A stretch of 64,000 nt of DNA from Rosellinia necatrix (taxonomy: Eukaryota > Ascomycota > Sordariomycetes > Xylariales > Xylariaceae), in the NCBI GenBank assembly GCA_021209875.1, contig JAGYVD010000001.1:6138001-6202000 (forward strand), given 5' to 3'. Below the pieces are notes generated by a model. That model was not told the DNA's origin. It saw only the letters and a list, made by a program, of their open reading frames with translations, and did not search any database. Shown in pieces: positions 11,042 through 21,292 of the stretch (positions are counted from its first letter, which is position 1; each line of letters starts with the position of its first letter). Both the position numbers and the translations under genes were made by a program.

Positions 11042-12455
11042 ATGGACGTTTCGACGGCCTCGGGGTCGGACTCGGACTCAGACTCGAATGGAACCACCTC
11101 TATCCAACCTTGGAGCGATGATGTCCACATCAAAAGCGTGCCAGCTTTTATAGTGTGGCGGGACCTGCATGGGGAAAACCATTCTCTTTCCGACTTGAAT
11201 CTCTCTCTAGTTCATACCTCCAGTACCAATAAAGCGCTAGTTCAGTTACAAGCTACAACAAGACTGAAAAAGGGCCCCGCCAAACCCAGCATTTACCTCT
11301 TCATCAAGCCAGATCAGATACGCAGCTTGGCCTATGTCAGCAGCGAGGATCACTTGGATGATGACCAAGAGGACCTGCACACACAAGCGCGAGAGAAGTT
11401 AGGAGCAAGTACACATGTTTTGCGATTCGAACTACAAAGCCCCGCAACCTTCGTCGTACCTACCGAACACCCATTCAAATTCTTCAGAGCCGGGTCACAG
11501 GCTGTCTGGACGTCATGGACAAATTTCGCTAGGGATGCGCATTGCTTCGCGCTTCACTTCCCTATGAAGGCACTGTCGAAGTCGCAGTTACTCTCTTTCT
11601 GTCAAGCTGCGTCAAGCCACGCCCTTTCCTCATTACAAGATAATATTACCAGTCTATATGGGGGCAAAGGTGGCAAGGTGGTTGACCCTAATGACAATAA
11701 CGAATATGATGCCATTCGGACCGAAACGAGGATTGGAATCCCAAGCAATGAGAATACTGCCCCCCCAGCCTATGAGGAGCGTGGTGCCGCTGGGCCTAGC
11801 CTATCTACTATAGAGCCCCCTCTCTGTCTGTCTCCAAGTAAGCGAGCGTATATTCCTTTTCTCCTAGCCAGTTCCTTCCATCAAAGGGGCTGTAACTGAT
11901 ACCGACCGAGCAGATCCCGACCTGCAGCAGTCACACAAGCGCCGTCGTAGAAACAGCAGTACCAGTTGTCAGGATATGCCCACTAACGAGAAGGGCAAAG
12001 ATGTCAACGACAAGATCCTACTTGCCATCCTTGGACTACAGCAGGCTGTAAATGAGGCACAGGTAGCACATGGGACAGGGATTGCCAAGATTATGGCCAA
12101 AGTGGAAGCAATTGAAGAGCGATTCAAACGTCTTGAGGAAGATCAACGGATCTTAGCGGACGAAGTGAGGACGCATATGGCACCACTTTGGGATGAAATG
12201 GACGCACGGCTTCAGAGCCAAGAAGATAGGGAGCATATGCACATCAGGGATGTTATTGAGGAGGTCGTCGACGAAAATATAAAGGAAAAGATGGCTGAAG
12301 CAATCGATGATTATTTCAATAATGATGACGAGGGCGAGGATTTAATTCACAAAGTGATCGGAGAGAGAATACAAGAGGAAACCAAGGGTTATCTTCAGAA
12401 CCAATGTTTTACAGGGCATTTTACCATCACCCAAGAGAAACCGCCTTTAACATAA
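11042..12455 (+). CDS. Conserved hypothetical protein with C-terminal coiled coil
   Basis: Two exons, 11042-11837 and 11914-12455, joined by a 76-nt intron (GTAAGC...CAG) that keeps the frame: the split codon gives SPN followed by PDLQQSHKRRRN. I chose the ATG at 11042, which starts MDVSTASGSDSDSDSNG; upstream the frame has no ATG before a stop, but an upstream exon is possible. The N-terminal half (to about residue 200) is a compact domain containing HPFKFFRAGSQAVWTSWTN. A low-complexity Pro-rich link follows, then a basic KRRR patch, then a long charged helix (MAKVEAIEERFKRLEEDQ) predicted to be a coiled coil. No named domain was recognised. A nuclear location is inferred only from the basic patch. 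Confidence 0.7.
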
Positions 12456-13419
12456 TAGAGCTGGTGCAGTCCCAACTTCCCCGTTCCCTTCTACCCTCGT
12501 TCGTTCCTGATAGAAGCGATCCGCCATCACTAAGGGTGTAGTTCGGCAGTCTGTGACTGGGAACGGCGAGTAGAACGAGGGTCCTAGTAATTGATGAGAT
12601 CAAGTTGAAAAGTGCCAGCAAGCTAGGCAGTGGAATGGCTTGTTCAAGTCCCTGTAGCACACATGTCAACAAATCTCTGTTGAAACATATGGTCATCATA
12701 CTACGCAACATTTCTCATCGGGACTGGTAGGTGATAGTGGTCTGTTCCTACAGTGAGTCCTCGAATATGCTCCCTCCCCCCTTCCCGGCCACAACACCGT
12801 ACTCTCACAATACAACCCCATAAGACTCGTTCGGCAGCACAGTGGTCTTACAGTTTAGTCTTGAGCTTAAATACGCTCTGTAGCTAATTAGCCAGCTAGT
12901 TATACGCTGCCTCTATGATTGTAGGCTACCTAGGGGAATCCAAACTGGTAGGAGTACTTCTGTATCGGAAAATGACTTGCTTCTTTCTACGCCTTGAAGT
13001 TGTTTGTGATTCTCTGTGTTGACTTACAAATGGACACACCTACCCGCATTACTAGATGGATTATAGGTCGTTAGTCCTAGAGTGTTCGAAGCGTATCTCT
13101 CTCTTACTCTTGCCAGGAAACTGCCACGACCATACCAGCCGCTTAAGTGTGCCCACCTGAGCAAATACCCCATATGGTGCGAGCAATTACACGCCATAGT
13201 GTCAATGGCAGCAGCATATTAATCTCTAAGAAAAGAGTATAATACCAAACAGTCGCGCATACAATGGACCTTATTTTCTTATATAGGATGTACGTCGCCA
13301 TACTGTAGGGTACGTCCTTCAACTGAGCATCGATTTCTCCTTACGGGGGCCGTAGCAATGTACTCGCCGTCGAGAATCCACTGGTCGTTTGATTTCGACC
13401 AGAGCCTGGACGGTACGTC
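12456..13419. other. Intergenic, no recognised gene
   Basis: Short ORFs only, none with domain signal or supported splice joins. Confidence 0.55.
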
Positions 13420-13748
13420 AGGCGTCGTCTTCCGATAGGGTGCCACCGGCTCTGGACTGGTGGAAGAGAGAGTCTAGTTCTAATACCGTATCGAAAGCTG
13501 CTTGCCTAGTCGCCGTGCGAAAGTACTCTAGCTTCAGGGTCAAACTAGCTCCAAGAATGGTTTCTTCATTGCTATCCTGCTGTAATTCTGCATACGACGA
13601 CGTTTCAGGCCCTGTTTAACCAATCATTTCGTACTTACATTAGACTCTTTATCTAATGTGGCCAGTTTCGTTTCGGCGCACATCCTCGCATAAGTTATCA
13701 CGTCTACTGGTAAAAATAAGCTCAGTCCCTCTTTTGACGCCAGGGCAG
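13420..13748 (-). CDS. Possible C-terminal exon pair of an unrecognised minus-strand gene
   Basis: On the minus strand an exon candidate at about 13748-13642, preceded by an acceptor-like GTTACAG, reads AALASKEGLSLFLPVDVITY and onward to DKESN. A GTAAGT donor follows. A 59-nt intron ending TTACAG keeps the frame into QDSNEETILGASLTLKLEYF and on to a TGA at about 13420. The reading looks like a real protein (mixed hydrophobic pattern, acidic C-terminus EDDA), but no family is recognised. The upstream part cannot be assembled with confidence: an ATG giving MTLLCLGATG could join through a roughly 100-nt intron. The opposite strand also has an ORF here, so this is a low-confidence call. Confidence 0.33.
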
Positions 13749-14326
13749 CCTGTAACCGACACCGACACCGAACCCGAACCCGAACCCAGAAACTCCACTC
13801 CTAAGCTCCACCCTAGACGGGGCCCGTAGCTTTTGCCCCGGTCAGACCCCGGTTGCGCCGAGACAGAGCAGGGTCATTGCGCAGCAAAGTAAAGAACCTC
13901 CCCTATCGTCGACAGATTGTCTTGAGGAACCCTAAAGCTTCTTCAAATATTGCGAAGAAAACATCCAGGGTCTTTCAGCAACAAGGCTACGTTTAGCCTC
14001 CTCATACTTACACGACGCGTGTAAAGGGGGTTTAAAACAATCCTCGCCCCATGTACAGATAACTAGTGTATAAAGTGTGTCTGTGATGAGTTTATCATAA
14101 ATTAACCGAATAGATAAGTGCAATTATATATACTCAAGCAATAGAACATCAGAATATTTTTATAATTGAATAAAGGATAACTAGATACATCTCAGTTTCC
14201 TACAAAACCCTAAATTATATAAGTGACGATGCCAGGCGTGCCGAGCAACCCGCCACACTACAACCACTCCCCATCAACACTGGTTAGTTCAATGTAGCCA
14301 TTCTGTAATTACCGTGCTACCTGCAA
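13749..14326. other. Intergenic, no recognised gene
   Basis: Contains the short repeated run ACCCGA at about 13769-13788, which is not a telomere repeat. The AT-rich sequence before 14326 lies downstream of the minus-strand lipase gene. Confidence 0.5.
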
Positions 14327-15618
14327 TCAATCATTTCGGTATTTCAGCTCCTTAACGTAAGAAGAATAAGTCCTATGCAAGGTATCAAGGGCCGACTTGT
14401 TCCCTTTCAGGTACGAGTTGAAGAACGCCGCAGAGTAGGTCATATACACAGCGGCCTTGTCCAAGAAATCGACGCCGTCCTCGTCCCCCTTGGCGGGCAG
14501 GTCAGGGTTCAGGCCGTACGCGTCGGCGACGAAGTAGTGGTCGGCGTCCCGGACCTGGACGTAGTAGGCCGGCGCCGCGGCGTTCTCGTAGACGGCCCCC
14601 TGGATCCAGGCGGTGGTCTCGGACGTGAAGTTGTCGCCGGTCATGACCATGACGGGGACCCCGATCGCGGCCGCGGACCGCGCGATCTGGTCCTTGGCGA
14701 GGAAGCTCGGCGCCGCCAGCGGGAGGACGGCCCCGACGCGGCCGTCGCGGAGTGCCCGCGGCCCCGGGAGCGCCCGCACCGCGCCGAACGCGCACGGGCT
14801 CACGGACGCCAGCAGCGGGTTGCCCGGGTCGCCCTCGCCCGGCCGCATCGCGTAGTCGCAGCAGACCGCGGCGCCGCCGCCGACCACGTTGGCGAAGAAA
14901 CCCCCCAGCGAGTGGCCCGTCATCCCGACGCGGCCGGCGTCGACGCTCCCGTAGAACCTCGACGCCGGGTCGCCGGCCAGCGCGAGCGTGCGGTCGAGGT
15001 TGAGCCCGATCTCCTGCGGCCGGTACGCGAACGCGTACCCCGTCTCCCGGAACCAGTCCGTGTACAGCGTGATGACGGCGTCGTTCGTGTTGCCGGCCAG
15101 CGCGTCGGCGGCCGCGACGAGTGCAGGGCCGCGCTCGCCGTGGTGTTGGCGCGCCTGGCGTCGAGGTGCTGGGCGCTGGTCACCACGTAGCCGTGGCTGG
15201 CGAGGTTCTGCAGGTAGAAGTAGTACGCGTCGTGGACCGCCCCGAGGCCCGCGGAGAAGAGGATGAGGGGGTACGGCCCCCCGGAGGAGTCGAGCGGGGC
15301 GTCCTCGTACGCTCGCCCGACGATCCCCCCGGAGGAGACGTAGGGCGATGATCCGTCTTCGGGGCTGGCGGGATACCAAATGCTAACGGTGAGGTTGCGG
15401 TCATCGGAACAGTACGTCTCGAAGGTGATTCCAACGCCGTAAGGGCCGGTGGGGTCAGCAGTCGCTACATTGTCGAGCGGCTCCAAGTCGCGAGCCCCTA
15501 TCCCGAAGCTGAGGTCCGCCTGAGCACATGTTTGACATAAGGCTGAATTAACAAGTATCAGAGCTGAGAGAATCACTGCAGGCTTGAAGCCTCCCAGGCG
15601 AGAGACTGCGTGGTACAT
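14327..15618 (-). pseudogene. Secreted lipase / PAF-acetylhydrolase-like alpha/beta hydrolase with a frameshift
   Basis: The start ATG at 15618 opens a leader with a hydrophobic core (AVILSALILVNSALCQ), then a mature domain with YGVGITFETYC and LTVSIWYPASPED. The frame is open from 15618 to about 15125 and then protein-like coding continues in another frame from about 15124 to the stop at 14327. The second part carries GRVGMTGHSLGGFFAN (nucleophile Ser in GHSLGG), VMVMTGDNFTSE (possible acid residue region) and DADHYFVAD (probable catalytic His). The shift equals one lost base near GCGCGGCCCTGCAC (about 15122-15140), and no GT-AG intron can explain it. The central part is extremely GC-rich compared with the flanks. 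It is either a real frameshifted gene or an assembly base error in GC-rich DNA; without the shift it would be a normal-looking hydrolase of about 430 residues. Confidence 0.8.
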
Positions 15619-17683
15619 ATTTTCTCAAACGTGACAGAAACAACAATGTGCAAGATTCAATCGTTGGTTGATAATGATATGGTAGGTATATGAGCGCTCC
15701 GCGCAGTTAGACTTCCTGACTAAAGCAAGCAGACCACATTATATACGCCAGTGCCGTATTAAGGGAACGTCTTTTGGCAGATGCCATGTTCTCCCGCGGC
15801 AAGATTCAGTTCCTCCGTTATTAACCCATGAAGTCGGCGCGCTCCTCATTCGCACGTTTAGAAATGGCCTTCCATACATTCATTCCAAACCCATGTCAAA
15901 AGATGCCTGCTCCGATCCATTTAGCATGGAGCTCCACTCCTATCAAGGCTCCCAAGGTACAACTACCCCGAATCTTGCAAGAGAGACTCAGGGTAGCGCG
16001 AGAGAGGGGTATATTCTCCAGGGTTTCATTTACCCCCTGACCATAGCCTCTAAACATAACGCTAGATCCCATACCCTTATGGCCAGGTAATACAGGAAAC
16101 CCGTGACAAGGCAACGCAGTTATCATGCCAAGCATGAATAAAGCATCCCTGTCTATTCTACCCTATTTATTTGCCTGTAATTAGTATCTTTGAAACTCCC
16201 ATTTACTTTTCTTCGCTGAAGTTTGCCTGCGCTAGGATGAGTAAATCCAAGGACAGCATTGAGCTCCTTGCATCTTCAGCACCATATACCTCGAGGTTTT
16301 CATCCTCGAAACCTACTCTTACTGTTGTTGGTAGCCATAGGCTCGTAGCTAACATTTAAATAGTCGCTGAAACATATTTAGATATAGCAAGCTCGAAAGG
16401 GTTGCTTAAAGAATGACGAATTAGGTTTTGAAAATTATCATGTTGATAAAAGATCATCCCGTTAACAAGGTAGGACAACGTAAGGTTTCTAAAAATTCGT
16501 CGAACTAACCAACTAAAAAAATTCTTGGGCGTCAATAAGTAATATCTATATTTAATCGCGCCAAAAGGACTTCCACAGTGACCGCCCTATTATAATCAGT
16601 GACAAATAATCGTTCAGCTATGATTGAGGTTCTATTCGGGGAGCTGGATATTAATTATACAGTTAGTCCCCATTTCAATATCTAGGAAGCCCAAGCACAA
16701 GAAAGGAGAGTTGCACAAGGGCTAGACCTTGCCCCTGGGGAATCAACAACACCGGAATATATACGCATACATTCGAGTAACCTCATCAAACAGATAAACA
16801 GAATCAATAGCGACCGTACGACTCACTCAAGCCTTCACTTTGCCCTAGGTTCTGATCATCGTGGCTTGCTAATGCTGGGGCTATTCAGAATTCTGACCTA
16901 CCATAGCCAAACCATTCAAGAGAGATACTGTCACGGAACTAGTCTTGACCTAAGGACTCCACTAGGGCACGGGCCAGAATGCTGTATATAAAAGGAGCGA
17001 GTAGCTGGCGACAGACCAAGTGAGGAACCTTGCCTCCTTGTGCAATAACATAAGTTATTTCTGGAACTACCAGCAGTACGAACTGTGACAAATACGGAAT
17101 GCTCAAGAACATTAATAGGCTACCCCTAACCCGAAGAGGGCGATATCGATGAGGGATGCAGCGTACTTTGTTGTGTTCTGATTATAGCCCAATTGGATAT
17201 TACTCGCCTTAGTGAGGTAGAATCTTCCGGTAAACTTGATGAGGGGCCCAGGAATGTCCCGCTATATTTGACTGATTTGTAGTTTATTAGCATTTCGAGG
17301 TAGTTGCCAACGCATACCTAGCGTTTTCTAGGCATCTCAAAGGATACTTATGTATGGGACTCCGGCAGCGCGACGGGCGAAAGGGGTCGTCATGGCAACA
17401 CCGCCTACGAGCAACAGTAGCAAGCCGTGCTCCTCCGCGTACCAGCTCAGCTATATCGAGGGGTGCAACACCCTCGCAGGCCACTTATGCAGTCCGGGTG
17501 CAGGTGTGCCATACAAACCAATTAAAATTGCTAAATATAAGGGGGCTGATATACTAGGTACCTACCTATTAAGGCCAATGCCGATTAAATATAGCAAATA
17601 GGGTATAAAGGAATAATATTTCCCTCCACCCAAAGCAGGTATGGTATGCACAAGAGGTTTTAAGAATAACCTGGGAGTGCCCC
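15619..17683. other. AT-rich intergenic region with possible coding relics
   Basis: No intact gene. A minus-strand stretch at about 16357-16209 reads TVRVGFEDENLEVYGAED and onward to a stop, reminiscent of the VRVGxED block of beta-keto-acid cleavage enzymes, but nothing else of that family could be found nearby. The plus-strand ORF at 15828-16040 is equally unassignable. Confidence 0.4.
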
Positions 17684-19867
17684 ATGGTCTCCCAGATGGC
17701 TACGGCAGACCTAATTGCTAGATTCCTCCATATTGTTACCACCAACCCTCCTCCTCCTTCCCCTCCTCCTCAGCAGTCCGTCAAGAACAACCACGATGTG
17801 ATTGTCCTACCCGAGAGATGGAACTGGCTGCATGAACTTGGGCCACTATTGCGCCTGCGACGGCCCTGTCCTGGCTGCGGATGGGACGGCAATCCAGCCC
17901 ACCTTCTGAGGGTTGCGGAACCCCATTGGGATGCGGATGAATCCCCGCGCGGCTACCTCTTCAACCGGGTCTCCGAGCCGGCCCCTTGCGTATCGTGCGA
18001 CATCGCCATCAGATTCCGTGACCTATGTGTCGCCGATCGCCCCGTGCTGGCCGGCTGGGACCTCGATCGATGGATCAACCAGGAACGGCCGTGTCTCGTC
18101 TTCCGCGACCCCGCCATGGCCGAGGACGACGACGAGTGGGACATTTTCACCACGCACGACGTCGTCGTCGTCGGCGCCGGTGACGGAGGGCAGCGCTCGG
18201 AGCCCTTGTCCGGATTGCCCCGCGGCGAGCTCATCCCCGAGACCACCGAGGCAGACATCTCGCTGGACTGGGCCCGCGGCCTGTTGTCTCATTGCGTGAC
18301 GTCGCATGAGAGCTGCCAGAGCCGGCGGGCTGGTGGATTCCTCCCCACACGTCTTCTGCACGTCGGATCCGGGGCCGGTGACGCCGTGCGCTTGGTAGAC
18401 AGTATGACGCTATCCAAGGACACTCGCTACGTTGCGCTCAGTCACTGCTGGGGCCTCAAGCCCATACGGTGTATGACGGTGAGGGCGAATATCGAGGCTC
18501 AGAAACGGGAGATCGCATGGTCGTCCTTGCCGGCGACTTTCAGGGATGTTGTGCTATTCAGCCGCAGGTTGGGCGTCCAGTTCGTCTGGATAGACTCGAT
18601 GTGCATCATTCAGCGCGACAGAGGCGACTGGCTGCGAGAAGCGGGGAGAATGATGCACGTGTATCAACACGCTTATCTCACCATCGGCGCAGCACATGCA
18701 GTAGACAGCACCAAGGGGCTGTTTTCAAGATGGAAGCGTAAAAGTCAACTTAAACTTGGGAAGATTCGCCATGGGAGCCAACAATACTCGTTGTATGCGC
18801 AGCTATCCCTCGAAGATACAACGAACCCGTATCTCGTACATCGTACGGAGCCGCTCTTCAAGCGAGCATGGACATTCCAGGAACGCATCATCTCTCCTCG
18901 CATTCTTTACTTCACTGGTAGGGAATTGGTATGGGAGTGCTACCAGACCACATCTTGTCAGTGTGGGTTTCATTGCAGCGGTACCGAAAACGTCCAGAGT
19001 CTGAAGATGACCTTCTTCGAATATCTACCGCAGCGGATGATTCCAGGCCCCCCAAATAACGATTATGAATCGGCCAACCTTTCGATAATTTCCGCCGATA
19101 CTTCTCCGCCGGACGACAGCAACGACCCCCGCTTCAATCTCGACAAGTCGTGGAGAAGGATGGTTGGGTTCTACTCGAGTCTCGCCCTGACCAATGCAAC
19201 AGACAAGCTCCTCGCAATAGGAGCGCTGGCCGAGTACGTGAAGGCGGCCAGACAAGGCGAGTCCTACCTAGCAGGTCTCTGGTCGCACTCGCTACACGCG
19301 GATTTACTCTGGAGATCGACGAGCCCCGCGTCGGGACGCCCGGGCGATTGGGTAGCGCCGACATGGTCCTGGGCGTCGGTGCGGTCCGCGGTCCGATTCG
19401 AGACCGACGTGGGGGGCCCGGTCACCGCAGTCGCCGACGTGGTCGACGTGTCGTGCTCCTACGTCGACGGCAACCCGTTCGGACTCGCCGAGCGTGGCCG
19501 CCTGGCCCTGCGCGGCCGCGTGATGCCCTGCGAACTCCGCAAGACCGTCGGACCACGGGAAGCGGAATACTTCCTCGACCACCCGGACCTGGGGCTGGAC
19601 ATCGAAGTCTACCGAGACAGCGACGACGGGCCAACAGCCGGCGCCGAGGCTCGGATATCGGTTCACCTGCTGCAGGTGGCGGAGACTCGCCAATTCCCCG
19701 TCGCCGTATGCATTGCCCTGCAGAAGGCCGCTACGGACGAGGGCATTTTCCAGCGGTGGGGGTATGTCCAATCGCCCCTGCCGAGGCAACACAAGTTACT
19801 TGACCGCGATACTTTCAATCGGTGGTTTGCCAGATGGAGCGCAGAGGAAACATGCGTGATCGAATGA
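17684..19867 (+). CDS. HET-domain (heterokaryon incompatibility) protein
   Basis: A single exon of 727 residues with an ATG at 17684; a second in-frame ATG at 17696 is possible. After a Pro-rich and Cys-containing N-terminal region, the HET domain runs from about residue 245 to 400: YVALSHCWG (about 249-257), LPATFRDVVLFSRRLGVQFV, WIDSMCIIQ and AHAVDSTKGLF. A second conserved block, KRAWTFQERIISPRILYF, follows. HET domains act in non-self recognition and regulated cell death in filamentous ascomycetes; the partner of this one is unknown and no adjacent NLR or HeLo gene is seen. The C-terminal half ends in GPVTAVADVVDVSC-type beta-rich sequence common in these proteins. The reading frame is intact and GC-rich. 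Confidence 0.92.
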   Translation: MVSQMATADLIARFLHIVTTNPPPPSPPPQQSVKNNHDVIVLPERWNWLHELGPLLRLRRPCPGCGWDGNPAHLLRVAEPHWDADESPRGYLFNRVSEPAPCVSCDIAIRFRDLCVADRPVLAGWDLDRWINQERPCLVFRDPAMAEDDDEWDIFTTHDVVVVGAGDGGQRSEPLSGLPRGELIPETTEADISLDWARGLLSHCVTSHESCQSRRAGGFLPTRLLHVGSGAGDAVRLVDSMTLSKDTRYVALSHCWGLKPIRCMTVRANIEAQKREIAWSSLPATFRDVVLFSRRLGVQFVWIDSMCIIQRDRGDWLREAGRMMHVYQHAYLTIGAAHAVDSTKGLFSRWKRKSQLKLGKIRHGSQQYSLYAQLSLEDTTNPYLVHRTEPLFKRAWTFQERIISPRILYFTGRELVWECYQTTSCQCGFHCSGTENVQSLKMTFFEYLPQRMIPGPPNNDYESANLSIISADTSPPDDSNDPRFNLDKSWRRMVGFYSSLALTNATDKLLAIGALAEYVKAARQGESYLAGLWSHSLHADLLWRSTSPASGRPGDWVAPTWSWASVRSAVRFETDVGGPVTAVADVVDVSCSYVDGNPFGLAERGRLALRGRVMPCELRKTVGPREAEYFLDHPDLGLDIEVYRDSDDGPTAGAEARISVHLLQVAETRQFPVAVCIALQKAATDEGIFQRWGYVQSPLPRQHKLLDRDTFNRWFARWSAEETCVIE

Positions 19868-20559
19868 TGACGGTTTCCTAGGAATCGATTTGGGACGAAC
19901 CTTGCACTTCAGCACGGGTCCAGACCAACGGTCCAGTACGACATTCGAGCCAGGGTAGTTATCGATGCTGCTCGTGCTACGCCAGTACAACAGCTCTGGA
20001 CTTATCTCAATAGCCTAAGCTTGTACCATGGACTAGTGCAATATCTGAGCCTTCTGGGACGTAGTTTAAACTATCTATCACTATAGGTTTAGACTAGATA
20101 CAAGACAATATGCAGAAAGCAAAATATAAGTGCTGGTATGACAGCACTATTTTATTTAGGTAGTACCTCCAATAGAAGCCAGTGTCACCAAACGTAGTCT
20201 GGCATTATGTTCACGTTTTACATATTTGTGCTTGCGTTCAACTTTATCTACTTTGCTTGTCGAGCGACTACCTAGAAAGTTGTTCAAATTGTACCAAACC
20301 ATTCTGTCCAGTACTTACTGTAATATTATGCAAGTTTGTTCATAGTGGGTTATGGAAAAGCAGGTCTAACTGAGGCGGGATATCCATTCCGATTCAGACT
20401 GGTTCTAACGACCAAGCAGATAGGTTTTACCGTTTTGTGGCGCACAACTAATTGGGCTTAGCGCACTTGCTGCTTTTGCCCAGGCTCGGTTCACAGTTCA
20501 CCCCCGCGGATAACGGCGGGGAGTTCCGTCTCCTTACATCTAAGATGTAGACACCAACA
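19868..20559. other. Intergenic, no recognised gene
   Basis: AT-rich spacer between the HET gene and the HNH relic; only short ORFs. Confidence 0.5.
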
Positions 20560-21292
20560 GTTCTAGCTAACCACTCATCTGACCTAGGCTTCACGAACCA
20601 CCCCAATTCAGACGACCTATCTGACCGGACACTGTTTTCTTCCACACTCTTCAGTATTCTGTCGATGTAGTTCCCGCTGTGAGAAGATGATGGAATGAGG
20701 GAGGTGTACGGATAGGATGAAGTTGAGATGGAAATACGAGCCCTGTAGGTTAAGCGCGACGTACTAATTGTGAAGTTGGCGTATTGGGCTTCACTAGGGA
20801 ATGAGGGAGGGCGTGAACTACCTCAAGAACACCGAAGGGCTCCTCAATCAGAGGATTACCGTCGTTGTCCCGCGCGTCCCAGCCGTCTTTCTCTATACGG
20901 GTGATAGCTTCGTTCTGATAGAAGATGCGTGATCTAACGCAACGATGACGGTCGCAGACAAAGCAGGCCCTCGTAGAGTTGAGATGTGATACAGGATACC
21001 CGTGAAGTTCGCATTAAGATGAGATCAGGTTACGTATAAACTCTGCCGGCTGAGGTCGCTTGTGGAGGGGTATTATACGTGGCAAGAAGAGGTTGTCTGG
21101 GAGGTAGTCGGCAAAGCCGAAGAGCGTCGAACGGAGGTCTGCCTCTAGTTCACCATTTGCCAAGTCGACATCTGCTTCTTCTTCCTCAACCCCATCCTCG
21201 TCCCCGCTCGGTGGAAGGCTCATAGACTGGAAGAAGGCCCGGCGGAAACAGTCCTGGTACGCGTCGGAGCGGGCGTATTCATAAGTCAAACG
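20560..21292 (-). pseudogene. Decayed HNH-nuclease-type gene, truncated relative of the gene at 59-60 kb
   Basis: Three blocks on the minus strand match the intact gene at 59130-60403 in order. Block 1 (21289 to about 21079) reads LTYEYARSDAYQDCFRRAFF and FGFADYLPDNLFLP, up to the same splice-donor position (CCAC|GT). Block 2 (about 20985-20760) reads CFVCDRHRCVRSR and GVLEVVHALPHSLVK, the HNH region. Block 3 (about 20683-20560) reads GNYIDRILKSVEENS and SSELGWFVKPRSDEW, matching the C-terminus. The 5' exon start is missing, one base appears lost just before block 2 (CGAGGGCC versus the expected CGAGGGGCC), and roughly 100 codons between blocks 2 and 3 are deleted. It cannot make the full protein. 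Confidence 0.72.

Noticed and set aside
13769..13788. Repeated ACCCGA units suggesting telomere-like sequence
   Set aside because: The unit is not TTAGGG/CCCTAA, there are only a few copies, and the site is internal.
14375..15190. Long plus-strand ORF opposite the lipase-like gene
   Set aside because: It is Arg/Val-rich antisense of a very GC-rich coding region; the minus strand carries the GHSLGG motif.
16171..16359. Minus-strand VRVGFED stretch resembling a beta-keto-acid cleavage enzyme block
   Set aside because: Only one short block matches; no other family motif or exon was found nearby.
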